Under the pieces are notes generated by a model. That model saw only the letters and a list, made by a program, of their open reading frames with translations, had not been told where the DNA came from and did no database searches. DNA of 64,000 bases, from contig WHVA01000120.1 of NCBI GenBank assembly GCA_015179125.1, positions 124,001 through 188,000 of the forward strand, read 5' to 3'. How positions within the stretch are numbered: position 1 is the stretch's first letter; every line of letters begins with the position of its first letter. This stretch comes from Gautieria morchelliformis. Taxonomy: Eukaryota; Basidiomycota; Agaricomycetes; Gomphales; Gomphaceae. The translations under genes were made by a program, and so were the position numbers. Of the stretch, positions 11,556 through 22,227 are shown piece after piece.

Positions 11556-11788
11556 CTTGTAGCCGCGCTTTGAAGTTTGTCTGGGAGCGAATGAAGTTAG
11601 TGATTGAGCCTTTGGCGGCAGTTCCTCTAGCAATCGCTCGATTGTCGAAAGGCTTCAAGGAAGCGATGCAAAAGAAGGCAAGCACTCACGAAAGAGGACA
11701 CCTGAAGGTGGGTATCGTTTTGAGCGGAGGCAACGTGGACCTGAGCGTCGTCTCGAAGCTCTTTGAGATGATCTCCGATCATACCTAG
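11556..11788 (+). pseudogene. C-terminal fragment of serine racemase/threonine dehydratase
   Basis: The frame reads KFVWERMKLVIEP at about 11573-11610, then GIVLSGGNVDLSVVS at about 11710-11755. RMK.VIEP plus a glycine loop VLSGGNVDL is the C-terminal signature of fold-type II PLP enzymes of the serine racemase/threonine dehydratase group; SGGN contributes to the PLP site. Only about 70 residues are present, directly beside the Plavaka relic and in the opposite orientation, with no N-terminal catalytic Lys domain. It is best read as a gene scrap carried or broken by the transposon. An intact gene elsewhere in the genome is expected. Confidence 0.6.
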
Positions 11789-11789
11789 A

Positions 11790-12340
11790 TGACAGTTTGT
11801 TTTCCTTACGCGAAGGAAGCCAGTTACCCACCGCTAAATATCTTAATACAGGTGGTTGATGAAACGTGATATGTCCTCGACACGTTCGAATCTGTCTCTG
11901 GTATGTTCGCCCCCGATACAATATTCGTCCCCGGTAGCCAATCGATGTATCACAGCTGTTCAACCGCACCGGCGTGCCCGACAATTGATCTGAGAAATGA
12001 CATTGCAGACGCCCAAATGCCCAGGACAAGAAAGCAGATTACCAACCCCTGATGGCACAGGACAAGAAATACATTTTGTAAAGACCTCCGATAGCACAAG
12101 ACAAGAAAGCACATTACACAAGACCAAAGCAAGCGCCAAACACAGCAAACACAGCAAACACAAAGCTAAGGAAATCAAGTACAAAACAAAACAAAAACAA
12201 AAGCAAAATTGGCAAAACACCCTGGAGGGTGACGTCTATGATCTACTTCTCTTAGAGCAGTAGTTTTCTGGATTTCTCAAATGAAAAGAAACCCGTACAT
12301 CCACCCGCAGTCGCAACCCGGACGTTGCCTGACTATAGGC
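11790..12340. other. Spacer, nothing firm
   Basis: A-rich words such as ACACAGCAAACACAGCAAACAC near 12140. No gene was seen. It leads into the minisatellite block. Confidence 0.35.
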
Positions 12341-12686
12341 GGGTGAATGCGTCCCCAACCATCGCCGACTAGACATGCTTGTGTTACTATTATGCGCGGA
12401 GCGGGGGAAAGCATGACCTACCTGGTCATTGCGACCAGCCTCTGCCGCAGAAGCCCCAGCCGCCGCAGCATCTCCACATATGCGTCCCCAACCATCTCCG
12501 ACTAGACATGGTTGTGTTACTAATATGCGCAGAGTGGGCGAAAGGCATGACCTACCAGGACATTCCGACAAGGCTCTGCCGCAGCAGCCCCAGCCGCCGC
12601 AGCATCTCCACATATGCGTCCCCAACCATCGCCGACTAGACATGGTTGTGTTACTAATATGCGCAGAGTGGGGGAAAGCACGACCT
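12340..12686. repeat. Short tandem block, about 133-bp unit
   Basis: About two and a half copies of a roughly 133-bp unit containing GCGTCCCCAACCATC, ACTAGACATGGTTGTG and TATGCGCAGAGTGGG. The last copy passes directly into the related 125-bp unit at 12686. Both units share the segment around CTCTGCCGCAGC. Confidence 0.75.
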
Positions 12687-13235
12687 ACCTGGTCATCCTG
12701 ACCAGGCTCTGCCGCAGCGGCATCTCTAACTGGCCCCTGTTTCCCCGGGCTAGACATTAGAGCACGTCAGGAACGATATACAGTGGCGCAGACAGAGGGA
12801 AAAGCATCGTACCTGGTCATCCTGACCAGGCTCTGCCACAGCGGCATCTCCAACTGGCCCCTGTGGTTCCCCGGGCTAGACATCAGAGCGCGTCGGTAAC
12901 GATAGACAGCGGCGCAGACAAAGGGACAAGCATCGTACCTGGTCATCCTGACCAGGCTCTGCCGCAGCGGCATCTCTAACTGGCCCCTGTTTCCCCGGGC
13001 TAGACATTAGACCACGTCAGGAACGATATACAGTGGCGCAGACAGAGGGAAAAGCATCGTACCTGGTCATCCTGACCAGGCTCTGCCGCAGCGGCATCTC
13101 TAACTGGCCCCTGTTTCCCCGGGCTAGACATTAGAGCACGTCAGGAACGATATACAGTGGCGCAGACAGAGGGAAAAGCATCGTACCTGGTCATCCTGGC
13201 CAGGCTCTGCCGTAGCGGCATCTCCAACTGCCCAC
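12686..13235. repeat. 125-bp minisatellite, about 4.4 copies
   Basis: The unit start ACCTGGTCATCC recurs at 12686, 12811, 12937, 13061 and 13185, giving periods of 125, 126, 124 and 124. Each unit carries the short palindrome CTGGTCATCCTGACCAG (one copy has GGCCAG). The copies differ at only a few positions. No open frame is consistently preserved. Confidence 0.9.
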
Positions 13236-13385
13236 CCGTAGTCGCGACCCGGAGGTTGCCTGACTATAGATGGGTTCCGTTGGGTGGGTGGATAGGTGGG
13301 AGTGCTAAGTCCCACTCCCACGGTGGCGGCAGCTGGGGGCGGCGGTCCAGCAGCCCGAGGCTGCGGATCGTTGGGAGCTGGAGGG

Positions 13386-13945
13386 TCTGCAAGGGCCGTT
13401 GTCAGCTCCGCGAAATAAAAAACACAATGTCATGGTGGATGGAGGAGAACATGAACATGCATCAGGTACTCACGTCTAGCGTCGGGGAGGTAGGCGCATC
13501 CCACTGTTGTGGGTGGTGGATCTGAGGGAGCGTTAGCTCCCTCGGGTGTAGTGGCCGCGGTGGCAGCTGCTGAGACAACCCCAGGCTGCCGAGGGTGGGC
13601 AGGCTCTGCGTCTGCGTCTAGCACCGGTCTCAGTTCAAGAAGGGAACGCGCATGATATTTGTGTACTCACATTAAGCCGGGGATACGGCCAGTCCCACTT
13701 TTGAGGCTGCTGGATGGGAGGGAGGGTGAGGCCCTGCACCGACGGTTGCCGCGGGGGCTGCTGTTCCCGCAGCCCGAGGTTGCTAAGAGTGGGCAGAATC
13801 TGCACGTGCTGTCAGTTCCAGCAGTGGGAGCATGATAACGGTACTCACATTTGAATTGAAGTGGTGGGACATTGGTGGCGTAGTGTAGGTGTGGTGTAGT
13901 GTGAGTGTGAGTTGGGGATGGTTGGGTGGCAGGACTGAACAAAGG
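13386..13945 (-). repeat. Inverted copy of the 480-bp repeat family
   Basis: The sequence from GCAAGGGCCGTTGTCAGC through the AATAAAAAACACAATGTC segment matches the reverse complement of 15900-15965. Its far end (GTTGGGGATGGTTGGGTGGC) matches the reverse complement of the start of the copies at 14665. It is therefore an inverted, diverged member of the family found in tandem at 14.7-15.9 kb. Confidence 0.75.
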
Positions 13946-14664
13946 AACTTATATTCGAGCAAGTACGGCATTGTTCCCAAAACAGAAGATAGGCGGGGCT
14001 CGCTAGAGTTTCGCGTACGAATCCCGGGCCGGTTCCGTGTGAAAATGTTGACTCAACTCGTACAGGATAAGCGCGCATGCCATGCTATTTATATCGTTCC
14101 GCTTTCTGTTTCGCTTCTCTGAGAATTGTCCTGCGTCGACGATCGATGCGCAGAAAAGGGCATTACTGGTGGGTTGCCCCCGTACACAAAGCTTCGGCCT
14201 CCAGACCAGAATCTGCCAGCCCAGTCCTTCCCACCTCCTGGTGATTGCGAAACTGGTACATATGGAAGTCGTCCGACCCCACGGATCATCGAGGCTGTAC
14301 TTGATTATTAGTATTATGATTGCCTGCAACCACTCCCGCCTAAGAGAAGGCTAATTGGCGCTGGTGATCCATCAAATGATCAAACGATAACGACTTTAGG
14401 TGGAAAGCCTGTTCTACCTCAGAGGCTGGTAGGGTGTGGCGGCAGAGCGCATCCATTGCTCAGGTGCGCTGATATGCCTTTGTCTGCTGGGTAGCTCAGT
14501 GACGAGCTGCACTTAGGGCTGGGCCCGGGTGACCGCTGAATAGACAAGCCAGCCGTTATCTTCGTTCAATTCCATTGACGTCGCTTATAATATATTATGG
14601 AGCTGTTTTGGCCGAAGGCGGACTTTGAACCTAGCGCTCATCCGCTCGACCGCCGTCCTGCCAT
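13946..14664. other. Spacer between inverted repeat copies
   Basis: About 700 bases forming the loop between the inverted 480-bp family copies. A short frame exists on each strand (14082-14354 plus, 14003-14329 minus) but neither is recognised. Two tRNA-like B-box words occur (near 14025 and, reversed, near 14635), too weak to call. Confidence 0.4.
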
Positions 14665-15149
14665 CCAACTCTCATACACCACCAATGTCCCGTCCCCTCA
14701 ATTCCAACGTGAGTACCGTTCTCATGCTCCCACTGCTGGAACTGACAGCACGTGCAGATGCTACCCAGTCTTAGCAGCCTCGGGCTGCGTGAACGCGGCC
14801 GTGACCGTCGGTTCGGGGCATCACCCTCCCTCCCGTCCAGCAACACCAACATTGGGATTGGCAGCGTCCCCGGGTGCTTAATGTGAGTACACAACTATCA
14901 CGCGCTCTCCCTGCTTGAACTGAGAGCGGTGCCAGACACAAAACCTGCCTACCCTCGGCAGCCTGGGGCTGTTTGAGCAGCCGCCCATGCGGCCACTAGA
15001 CCCGAGGGAGCCAGCGCTCCCTCAGATTCGCCACCCACAGCAGTGGGGTTTGCCTGGCCCACCGACGCCAGACGTGAGCACATGATGCATGTTCATCTTC
15101 TCCTCCCTCCATCCAAGGGGACTGGACATTGGTGGTGTATGAGAGTTGG
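14665..15149 (+). mobile_element. 480-bp MITE-like unit, copy 1
   Basis: The unit begins CCAACTCTCATACACCACC and ends with the exact inverse GGTGGTGTATGAGAGTTGG, so it has terminal inverted repeats of about 26 bp. It has no coding capacity of note. It is followed after a 4-bp GTTG spacer by copy 2. Short length, TIRs and multiplicity fit a non-autonomous DNA element. Confidence 0.75.
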
Positions 15150-15153
15150 GTTG

Positions 15154-15635
15154 CCAACTCTCATACACCACCAATGTCCCGTCCCCTCAATTCCAACGTG
15201 AGTACAGTTCTCGTGCTCCCACTGCTGGAACTGACAGCACGTGCAGATGCTACCCAGTCTTAGCAACCTCGGGCTGCGTGAACGCGGCCACCGTCGGTTC
15301 GGGGCATCACCCTCCCTCCCATCCAGCAACACCAACATTGGGATTGGCAGCGTCCCCGGGTGCTTAATGTGAGTACACAACTATCACGCGCTCTCCCTGC
15401 TTGAACTGAGAGCGGTGCCAGACACAAAACCTGCCTACCCTCGGCAGCCTGTGGCTGTTTGAGCAGCCGCCCATGTGGCCACTAGACCCGAGGGAGCTAA
15501 CGCTCCCTCAGATTCGCCACCCACAGCAGTGGGGTTTGCCTGGCCCACCGACGCCAGACGTGAGCACATGATGCATGTCCATGTTCTCCTCCCTCCATCC
15601 AAGGGGACGGGACATTGGTGGTGTATGTGAGTTGG
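15154..15635 (+). mobile_element. 480-bp MITE-like unit, copy 2
   Basis: Nearly identical to copy 1 and in the same orientation. The period between unit starts is 489 bp. Its right TIR has one change (GTATGTGAG). A GTTG spacer again separates it from the next copy. Confidence 0.8.
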
Positions 15636-15639
15636 GTTG

Positions 15640-15910
15640 CCAACTCTCATACCAACATTGGGATTGGCAGCGTCCCCGGGTGCTTAATGTGAGTACGCCA
15701 CTATCACGCGCTCTCCCTGCTTGAACTGAGAGCGGTGCCAGACACAAAACCTGCCTACCCTCGGCAGCCTGGGGCTGTTTGAACAGCCGGCCATGCCGCC
15801 ACTACCCCCGAGGGAGCTAACGCTCCCTCAGATTCGCCACCCACAGCAGTGGGGTTTGCCTGGCCCACCGACGCCAGGCGTGAGCACATGATGCATGTTC
15901 GTGGTCTCCT
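15640..15910 (+). mobile_element. 480-bp MITE-like unit, copy 3, internally deleted
   Basis: Starts CCAACTCTCATAC and then jumps to AACATTGGGATTGGC, losing about 170 bp present in copies 1 and 2. It then continues to about 15910 before diverging into the hairpin region. Confidence 0.75.
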
Positions 15911-15954
15911 CCATCTACCATGACATTGTTTTTTTATTTCGCGGAGCTAACAAT

Positions 15955-16066
15955 GGCCCTTGCAGACACAAGCCGAGGCTGCCGAGGGTCGGCAGCTGGT
16001 ATTTGTTTGGTGTAACACGTACCACCTTCCGACCCTCGGCAGCCTCGGGCTGAGTCTGCAAGGGCC
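15955..16066. repeat. 112-bp long imperfect hairpin
   Basis: The left arm, GGCCCTTGCAGAC..GCCGAGGCTGCCGAGGG, pairs with the right arm, CCCTCGGCAGCCTCGG..GTCTGCAAGGGCC. Arms are about 45 bp with a loop of roughly 20 bp. The outer part also occurs once, unpaired, in the inverted copy near 13386. Confidence 0.85.
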
Positions 16067-16270
16067 GTTGTCGGCCTTTCCCGCCCCTGTCGAATTTCAA
16101 TCTATACACATGCGCCGCCAAAGCTGCTGCGACCACGGTAATCCTAAAGATCCCCATGCACAGGTGTGGTCATGGCTTATTGTCATACCGTCTTCCATAC
16201 CGCAGTGCCTCGTCAGTGGCGGCACTTCGGCCCTGGTACCTTTGCAGATTCGTCTAGGGTGGCGTGGCTC

Positions 16271-16277
16271 TATATAA
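16271..16277 (+). promoter_or_regulatory. Probable TATA box of the 14-3-3-like gene
   Basis: TATATAA lies 136-142 bases before the ATG at 16413, followed by a pyrimidine-rich leader. This is a reasonable place for a core promoter. Confidence 0.45.
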
Positions 16278-16412
16278 GCCTTCTCAGCCTCTACCGATAG
16301 GCCTCTGTCGAAACACTTCTAAAGACCATCCTACATTGCACTGCTATATACTCTCCACCTCTTGTTAGTTGAACCTAGTCTTGATCTTGCGCCGACGTAC
16401 ACCATCGAAATT

Positions 16413-17232
16413 ATGACCAGTTCTTTAACTCGTCACGAATGGATCACCTTAACTGGAATTGCTGAGCGGTCCGGACGTTTTGATCGTGGGCGCACAACTT
16501 ATGCACGAAGTTATTACAGTCTGAAAACAGCTGTATAGATATGCTAGGATTTATGGAAGAGATCAGTGCCCTAGGATCCGCTGACGTTGGTTTATCGCAG
16601 GGAGAACAGGATGTGTTCGTCAAAACTTGCAAAAGCGTCACAGGCAACCTCCGGGGCAGCCGGCGTACACTCTGCGCCCTTGCAATATGGGGGACGAATA
16701 ACCCCGCGTCCGCCACAAGGAACCTTAGTCGGCTGTATACAGCCAATATTACCTGCCGACTCGATAGATTTGGCCGCCTGGTATTAGAGCACGTAACGCA
16801 GTGTCTCCTCCCGAGCTCCACCACACCGGATGAGAAAGTAACCTATTACAAAGTGTTAGTGCGCCTCTGTTTCTCCGTTAACTTACGTTAAGGTTTCCAT
16901 TGCAGTTGCAGTGATTTCTTGCCGAATCTGCCGTCGAGGCAGCACGAATCTGTTGATTGATCAATCACTGGAGTCCTATGTAAAAGCTTGGAAAATCGCC
17001 AGTTCGCACTTGGCCCCGCCATCTCGTACTGGCACTAAACTTCTCCTTTTGCTACGACCAGCTTCTCAACGATCCTGTTCGAGCGTATCGCCTTGCAAAA
17101 TATGCCTTTGACGATGCTGTGGAAGCCATGTATGCCCTCGGGCTGCCACAAGACGTCTTAGCTACCGCTACTCCCCTTCTGCTGCAGCTGAAGGACAATA
17201 TGACCTTTTGGCTGGAAAGGATCTCTGGGTAA
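16413..17232 (+). pseudogene. Divergent 14-3-3 protein gene, frameshifted
   Basis: A chain of exons matches the 14-3-3 fold in order. Exon 1 (16413-16485) encodes helix 1 (TLTGIAERSGRFD, like LAEQAERYDDM). A 53-bp GT..AG intron (16486-16538) leads to MLGFMEEISALG and an S-G-E-rich segment with GSRRTL, then CLLPSSTTPDEKVTYYKV (family: LVPSST.PESKVFYLKMKGDY). After a second short intron (about 16854-16911) come LAESAVEAAR, QSLESYVKAWKIASSHLAPP, HLVLALNFSFCYDQLLNDPVRAYRLAK-type helix, FDDAVEA and LLLQLKDNMTFW; the stop is at 17230. Frames change near 16920, 16955 and 17026, so it is probably dead. 14-3-3 proteins bind phosphoserine motifs; here several ligand-pocket positions look altered. Confidence 0.7.
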
Positions 17233-17854
17233 TAAGCTGCCTGTCACGGATGGGATGCATCTACCGACGAGATTCGTCTGTCAAGTGACAAGCACCTAGT
17301 CAAGCTAACTATCAGGTAAGACGAACCGGTCCTGGAGGACGCCGTGATTAACTGCAGCATTGCTTTGCTTTATGCCCTTCTTACCCATCAGGCGTGTACC
17401 TCGTATAATATTAGCAGCACTACTTGATGCCACGTGGTCAGGCCTGTCTATGACCAATCGGGCATATATACTTATCTGTGAAGGTGCATCAGTGTGAACT
17501 CTACTTGTACCCATCAATCCACGAGGTCAATACTTGTCATCGATCCACGTGTTGCCAAAAGTGGGCCGATAGGATTGTTATTCGGCATATCGAAATTATT
17601 CGGTCAATGACCATCGATCTTCGCACAGCAGGGAATGGGCAGATCGGTCCTTTGCATGCAGTCAGCAGCGATGCAAACATTAGAGCTCTGGAGGACAATT
17701 CTTATCGATGTATCTCGCCACGCTGACGAGTATATATATATACATCTCATTGACAATGCCACTGTGTTACCAAAGATACGGTATTTCTGTCCCTACCGCA
17801 CCCTTGATGAAGCTATAATCTGTTGCGGGGGTTGACCAAAATCATGTGAGGCGA

Positions 17855-18820
17855 TCATAGCCGATCAGGAAACCATTGATACCGGGTGATCATCCAGGAA
17901 GTAGGATCGAAGATCTTCCCAATTGCGACATCGTCGTTCACACACGGCCCGCAGATGGTTTCGAGCTTCCTTATAGCCTCGACGTGTGACCCAAACCATT
18001 CAACCTCAGACAAGGCGTGCTCGTAAGGGTTTAGCCGCCAACCGTGTCGTGTCAGGCGAACGATCTTGAGCTGGGGAGTTGACTTAGGGTTGAATCGACG
18101 ACAGAGACGTCCCATCGCAGAACCCTCGTATATGTGGGGAAGCCCTGGCTGGCTCTCGTGTCCACACGCACATTCGTCAATATCGCTTATGGTTTTTACA
18201 ACCACATCTAAGGCAACAAGGGCTTTGAGCTTGCAAAAATGTTGTGAGTATAGGGACTGAAGGAGATAGATAATCTAGTGAGTAATCACATATACACGAG
18301 CAACGATGGATAGCGTACGATATCGGCCGGCCCCCCTTGCATTAGGACGCAAAGGTGTTGAAGACCTGGTAGACCTTCGCATAACACCTTGAGCCTGTAA
18401 TATCAATTCAGACCAGTTGATCAAGTGGATGCCAGGAAGGGTTCCGACGAACTGATCATGGCTGGTAGTCCAATGATTTAAACTGAGACTAACGAGGTGC
18501 ATTCTCGTAGTGAGAGCAGTCACTAGATGCATCGGTAGCGGTATGCGTGGTTCTTGCCTTGGAACGATATGAACGATACCAAGGGGGGAATTGCAAGCGA
18601 AGACATGAAGGTTTAGGGATGCCGAAATAACGCCGCTGAGATCGATATATGTGTCCCAAGGTATTTCAGATTTATCAAGTTCCCGAATCTTATTGACCTC
18701 CACCTCATCTGATCTTGGGAACTCAAGTCGTCCAAAATACCTAGGATGATAGTTCATCAGGGGTGCAACATGTAAGTTGAAGCCACTGTCCTTTCCTGAT
18801 CCGTTCTCCAGGATTTCCAA
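17855..18820 (-). CDS. Unrecognised two-exon gene or gene fragment
   Basis: Two minus-strand frames join across a plausible 60-70-bp GT..AG intron at about 18222-18287: exon 1 from 18820 to about 18288 and exon 2 from about 18221 to 17855. Exon 1 has leucine-spaced text (LVTALTTRMHLVSLSLNHW, GVISASLNLHVFACN) like the repeat part of fungal F-box proteins, but no F-box was seen. It may lack its 5' part. The first Met is a guess. No firm function. Confidence 0.4.
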
Positions 18821-18829
18821 TATGTAACA

Positions 18830-20770
18830 TATTCATACAACAAGAACTCACTATAACATATTTGTACATTGAGAACTCACAGATTCAAGATGTTGCATTG
18901 TGATTCAGTTGCACTGATACAAAGTACATCGAGTTTTCGAACTCAATGTTCATCATGTCTTATTCCACATACAAACCCCTTAAGTTTCTGCCCTCTTATT
19001 GAATTTGCATTCACTTCAGACTTCAGTCAAAAATTTGACATTCTCATGTGCATACTATACTCTACTACCACAATATTACAATCTAAAATTTACTATGTCC
19101 CTGGATGTGTTACCATATGCCTATCTGTGTCGAGTATATGCTGACGCTTAAGGCTTATTGTTGAGCTGTGACACCATCATCACAGCTTTGTTCACAGTTC
19201 TCTCTGGCAGCCACCACTGCCACTTTCTTGTGGAATTGCTTGATAGAGCAATTACCTTCAGCAACAACCTCAAGGGTCAAGATATGCACAGTACTGTGGA
19301 GGGGGTCCCCACTGCTCCCACAGGCTCTCAAGAGGACCGGCTGGCCACTCCTCACCCATTGATGACCTGGGCTTCAACAGCACCTGGTCTAGTCCAGGGA
19401 GAACCTGACAGGAACATGTGAAGAGTGCATGCGTCATTTATTCAAGACCTATATGAGCATGAAGATGTCTATAGAAATATAACAATGCATCTGTGTAATT
19501 CGGTACATCTTTTACTTCCCTCAAGTTTAATGAGTACTGACAGCTCTTGAACACTACACTGACTGTCTAGCAGTCACTTTCACTGCACGGGCCAACTTTG
19601 CGGGAGGCACACCGATCAGCCCATCCGACATCGATATTTCTATCCACATGCCACGTATTTTGCTCTGAGAGCATGCATGATGCATTTCAAGAGATGTTGG
19701 ATATTTTTCGTTATAGGATGGCATACCCAGCAGTTTTAGAACGAGCGGCTCAAGGAGAGCCTCTCCCTGACTCAGGACCACAAGTCCCCAGCTCCATGAT
19801 TGCTCTCCAGCAATATAACCCTAGAGAAACCCCCTTGACACACCATCTGATTCACCCAAGAGTCCCACCCCACAGATATCCACGCTGCACATCTCTCCCA
19901 CCACTGTGGCACCCTCAGTGATGAAACCAGCTGCATCCCCCCCTGAAACAAAACCTCCCCCTGCAAACCAAGGAATATAAATGACTTGCCGCCCATCATT
20001 TGACGATCCCCGAAGCCTGCCTTGAAATTGCGAACTTGACCATGGCCCACATTAAAACGCAAGTCTCTGGACTGGGAACGGGTGATCGGTACCCAGGGGT
20101 GGTGGGGAAATTGGAGCAATTGTTGATCCAGGGAGGTTAGGGACATAATCGTGTCATGTATGTGAGCGGCCCGTATATGCCGTGTCGGTATCAGTTGCAT
20201 GCATGCCGGTAGATTCTGGTGGATGATGCCGGGCTCAGGCTTGCATATAGATCTTCCATGTTTGTTGATGATCACTGAAACCTGGAAGAGCGTAGTGGTT
20301 TATATGAAGTCTTGACAAACTAAGATTTTTTTTTTTTTTCGTGACATTCAGTTGTGTTGGGCGCGGGCCCTCGCCTGCCTATGCAGGCTCAGATGACTAG
20401 ATCCGACGACACATTGATATCAGGGAAACTACGGATTCAGCCCTCGGCACCCAGTTGATGCAGTACACTCACCGCTTGGGAAGCATCGCTGATGCCCTGA
20501 CTCAGAACAACGACTCGGGGAATACTACGAGAATGGCAAGTGGCAGCAATCCCTTCCCCCTCTCACCTACGGTCATCCTCCTTCACCACGCTGCCCCTCC
20601 TACCTGGTGAAAGTGGTTACTTCCCAAATTGAATTACTGTCACTTGACGGCGGAGTACAACGTAACATCATCAGTCTCGTCTACATGGACCCATACTTGA
20701 CTCACTTGGGCTACGTAGATTTGACGTAGGACAGCTCACCTGCACTATTTGCCCCTCTGTGTCTTTACAG
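18830..20770. other. Spacer, no firm gene
   Basis: Several short frames (19158-19421, 19598-19921 plus; 19772-20275 minus) have no recognisable motif and overlap one another. A poly-T run lies at about 20323-20338. I see no transposon ends. Confidence 0.35.
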
Positions 20771-20771
20771 T

Positions 20772-22227
20772 AAGCCCCTGCTTGCAATCCATTCTACAGC
20801 AGACTCTGACAGGTCATTGTGCGCCAGCCATTGTACTCGAATCTGTCAAGGACCCGCCACTGCAAAAACAGCTCCAACAATTTTCACTTTCACCCCCTCG
20901 CTAGGCACTGTTTACAAGCAAACACACCATATATCCATTCGGTCGTTGGAAGCGCACATCAGTCATGACCTAGTCTGGTACTTTCAGCAGCTATTCTGTA
21001 CTTCATTTCATGCCTGGCTCGTCTTGGGCTGCCCCCAGGATCTCACAACTTCTCGTCGGAGGTCAATAGACTCAATACTCGGAGCTTGGGCTGGACAACT
21101 CACGGTTATCCCTGTGCGAGCGCCTGGGGGTGTCGCTGAGCTGAGGCCTTTGATATTACCGGGATTATCGTGGAATTCAACAGACACCCTCGTTTTCCAC
21201 AAGCTCACATATCCACCCCCACTCCCTTCACCTCGGAAAAGCCGAAATAATCTGGTCACGAGCGGTCGCTAGAAATGATTCAATGGCGCATCATTTAGTC
21301 TATCCACCGGAGGACCAACCAACGGAGAAAGCACAGTGGACTACCTCCTCGATGTTGTGGGCGCTATGGGCACAAGGTGGCACTCGCCATATCCCTCTCC
21401 TTCAATTGCCCTCGCCACCCGTTTTAGTCTTTCCATCGGCATAGAAGTAACCCTACTCAACGACGAACACTCAATAAGATCGGGCAGGCGGGGTTAAACG
21501 TGATAGTCTTATTCGTGATATGCATTTCAACGCTCTGTCTCGTCAGTCCTTCATGCCAATTCGTGCAAGTGGGAGCTTTACTAACCCCCACAGAAGGCGT
21601 CCTCTCTCGTGCTGCTCTGAAACCTCGCCCCGGCTTTGAAAATACTCGCCAAGTTCAGCGTACCGTAGCCGTTGAAGAAGCTGTTGCCGCCCACGCAGCT
21701 CAAAAGACTCCCACCCGTGCAACTGTAACATGCCAAGTAAACCGTTGACGAGAGGCTTATGAAGCCGTTACTTAGAAACATCCAGAGACACCATGCGTAC
21801 TGGTTTTCACCTTATAGTCGCAGTCAGTAGCCCTTCGACTGTACCTTCGTCTGTAACTTGACATGAGATACAACGGTTCTAGGGTGACTAGAATTGAAGT
21901 ACTGTGGCACGTTACCAGCGCTGAGCCAATGAGGATGTCGTGTAGTTCAAGTGGATCTTCGACTGAAGGGTCATCCAACCTTGGAAGGATGCTTTTGGAG
22001 ACGGAAATGAATCATCCGTGTTCGCAGTAGGAATCATCCATCAATAAGCATGTCAGGGAAAGCCTCTGAGGTCAATGTGAAGGAAGTGAGATACACAATC
22101 ACTGTTGTCACTTAACATCTCATGGCATATCATGAGAAAATACATTCATTTGATAAGCATGGTCCATCTATACTCCATTCAGTGATATAGATATACATTG
22201 TCTTCTCAAAGCATACATCGTCTTGTC
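20772..22227. repeat. P450 A downstream flank, duplicated at 61703-62521
   Basis: From GCAATCCATTCTACAGCAG onward this matches 61703-62521 closely, then continues into the P450 genes. Copy A carries an extra block of about 630 bp (21255-21884) that copy C lacks. A frame of 151 codons here (20817-21272) is not preserved in copy C, so it is not taken as a gene. Confidence 0.85.

Noticed and set aside
12686-13235. Regular repeats considered as a CRISPR array
   Set aside because: Units are 125 bp of continuous homology without unique spacers, and the genome is eukaryotic.
14620-14662. tRNA-like A-box and B-box words (minus strand), possible SINE head or tRNA
   Set aside because: No cloverleaf can be drawn, the anticodon arm is missing and the B-box word has an extra base.
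20817-21272. 151-codon frame in the P450 A flank
   Set aside because: The duplicate at 61745 has a 5-bp difference that breaks the frame, and no motif is visible, so it is not conserved as a gene.
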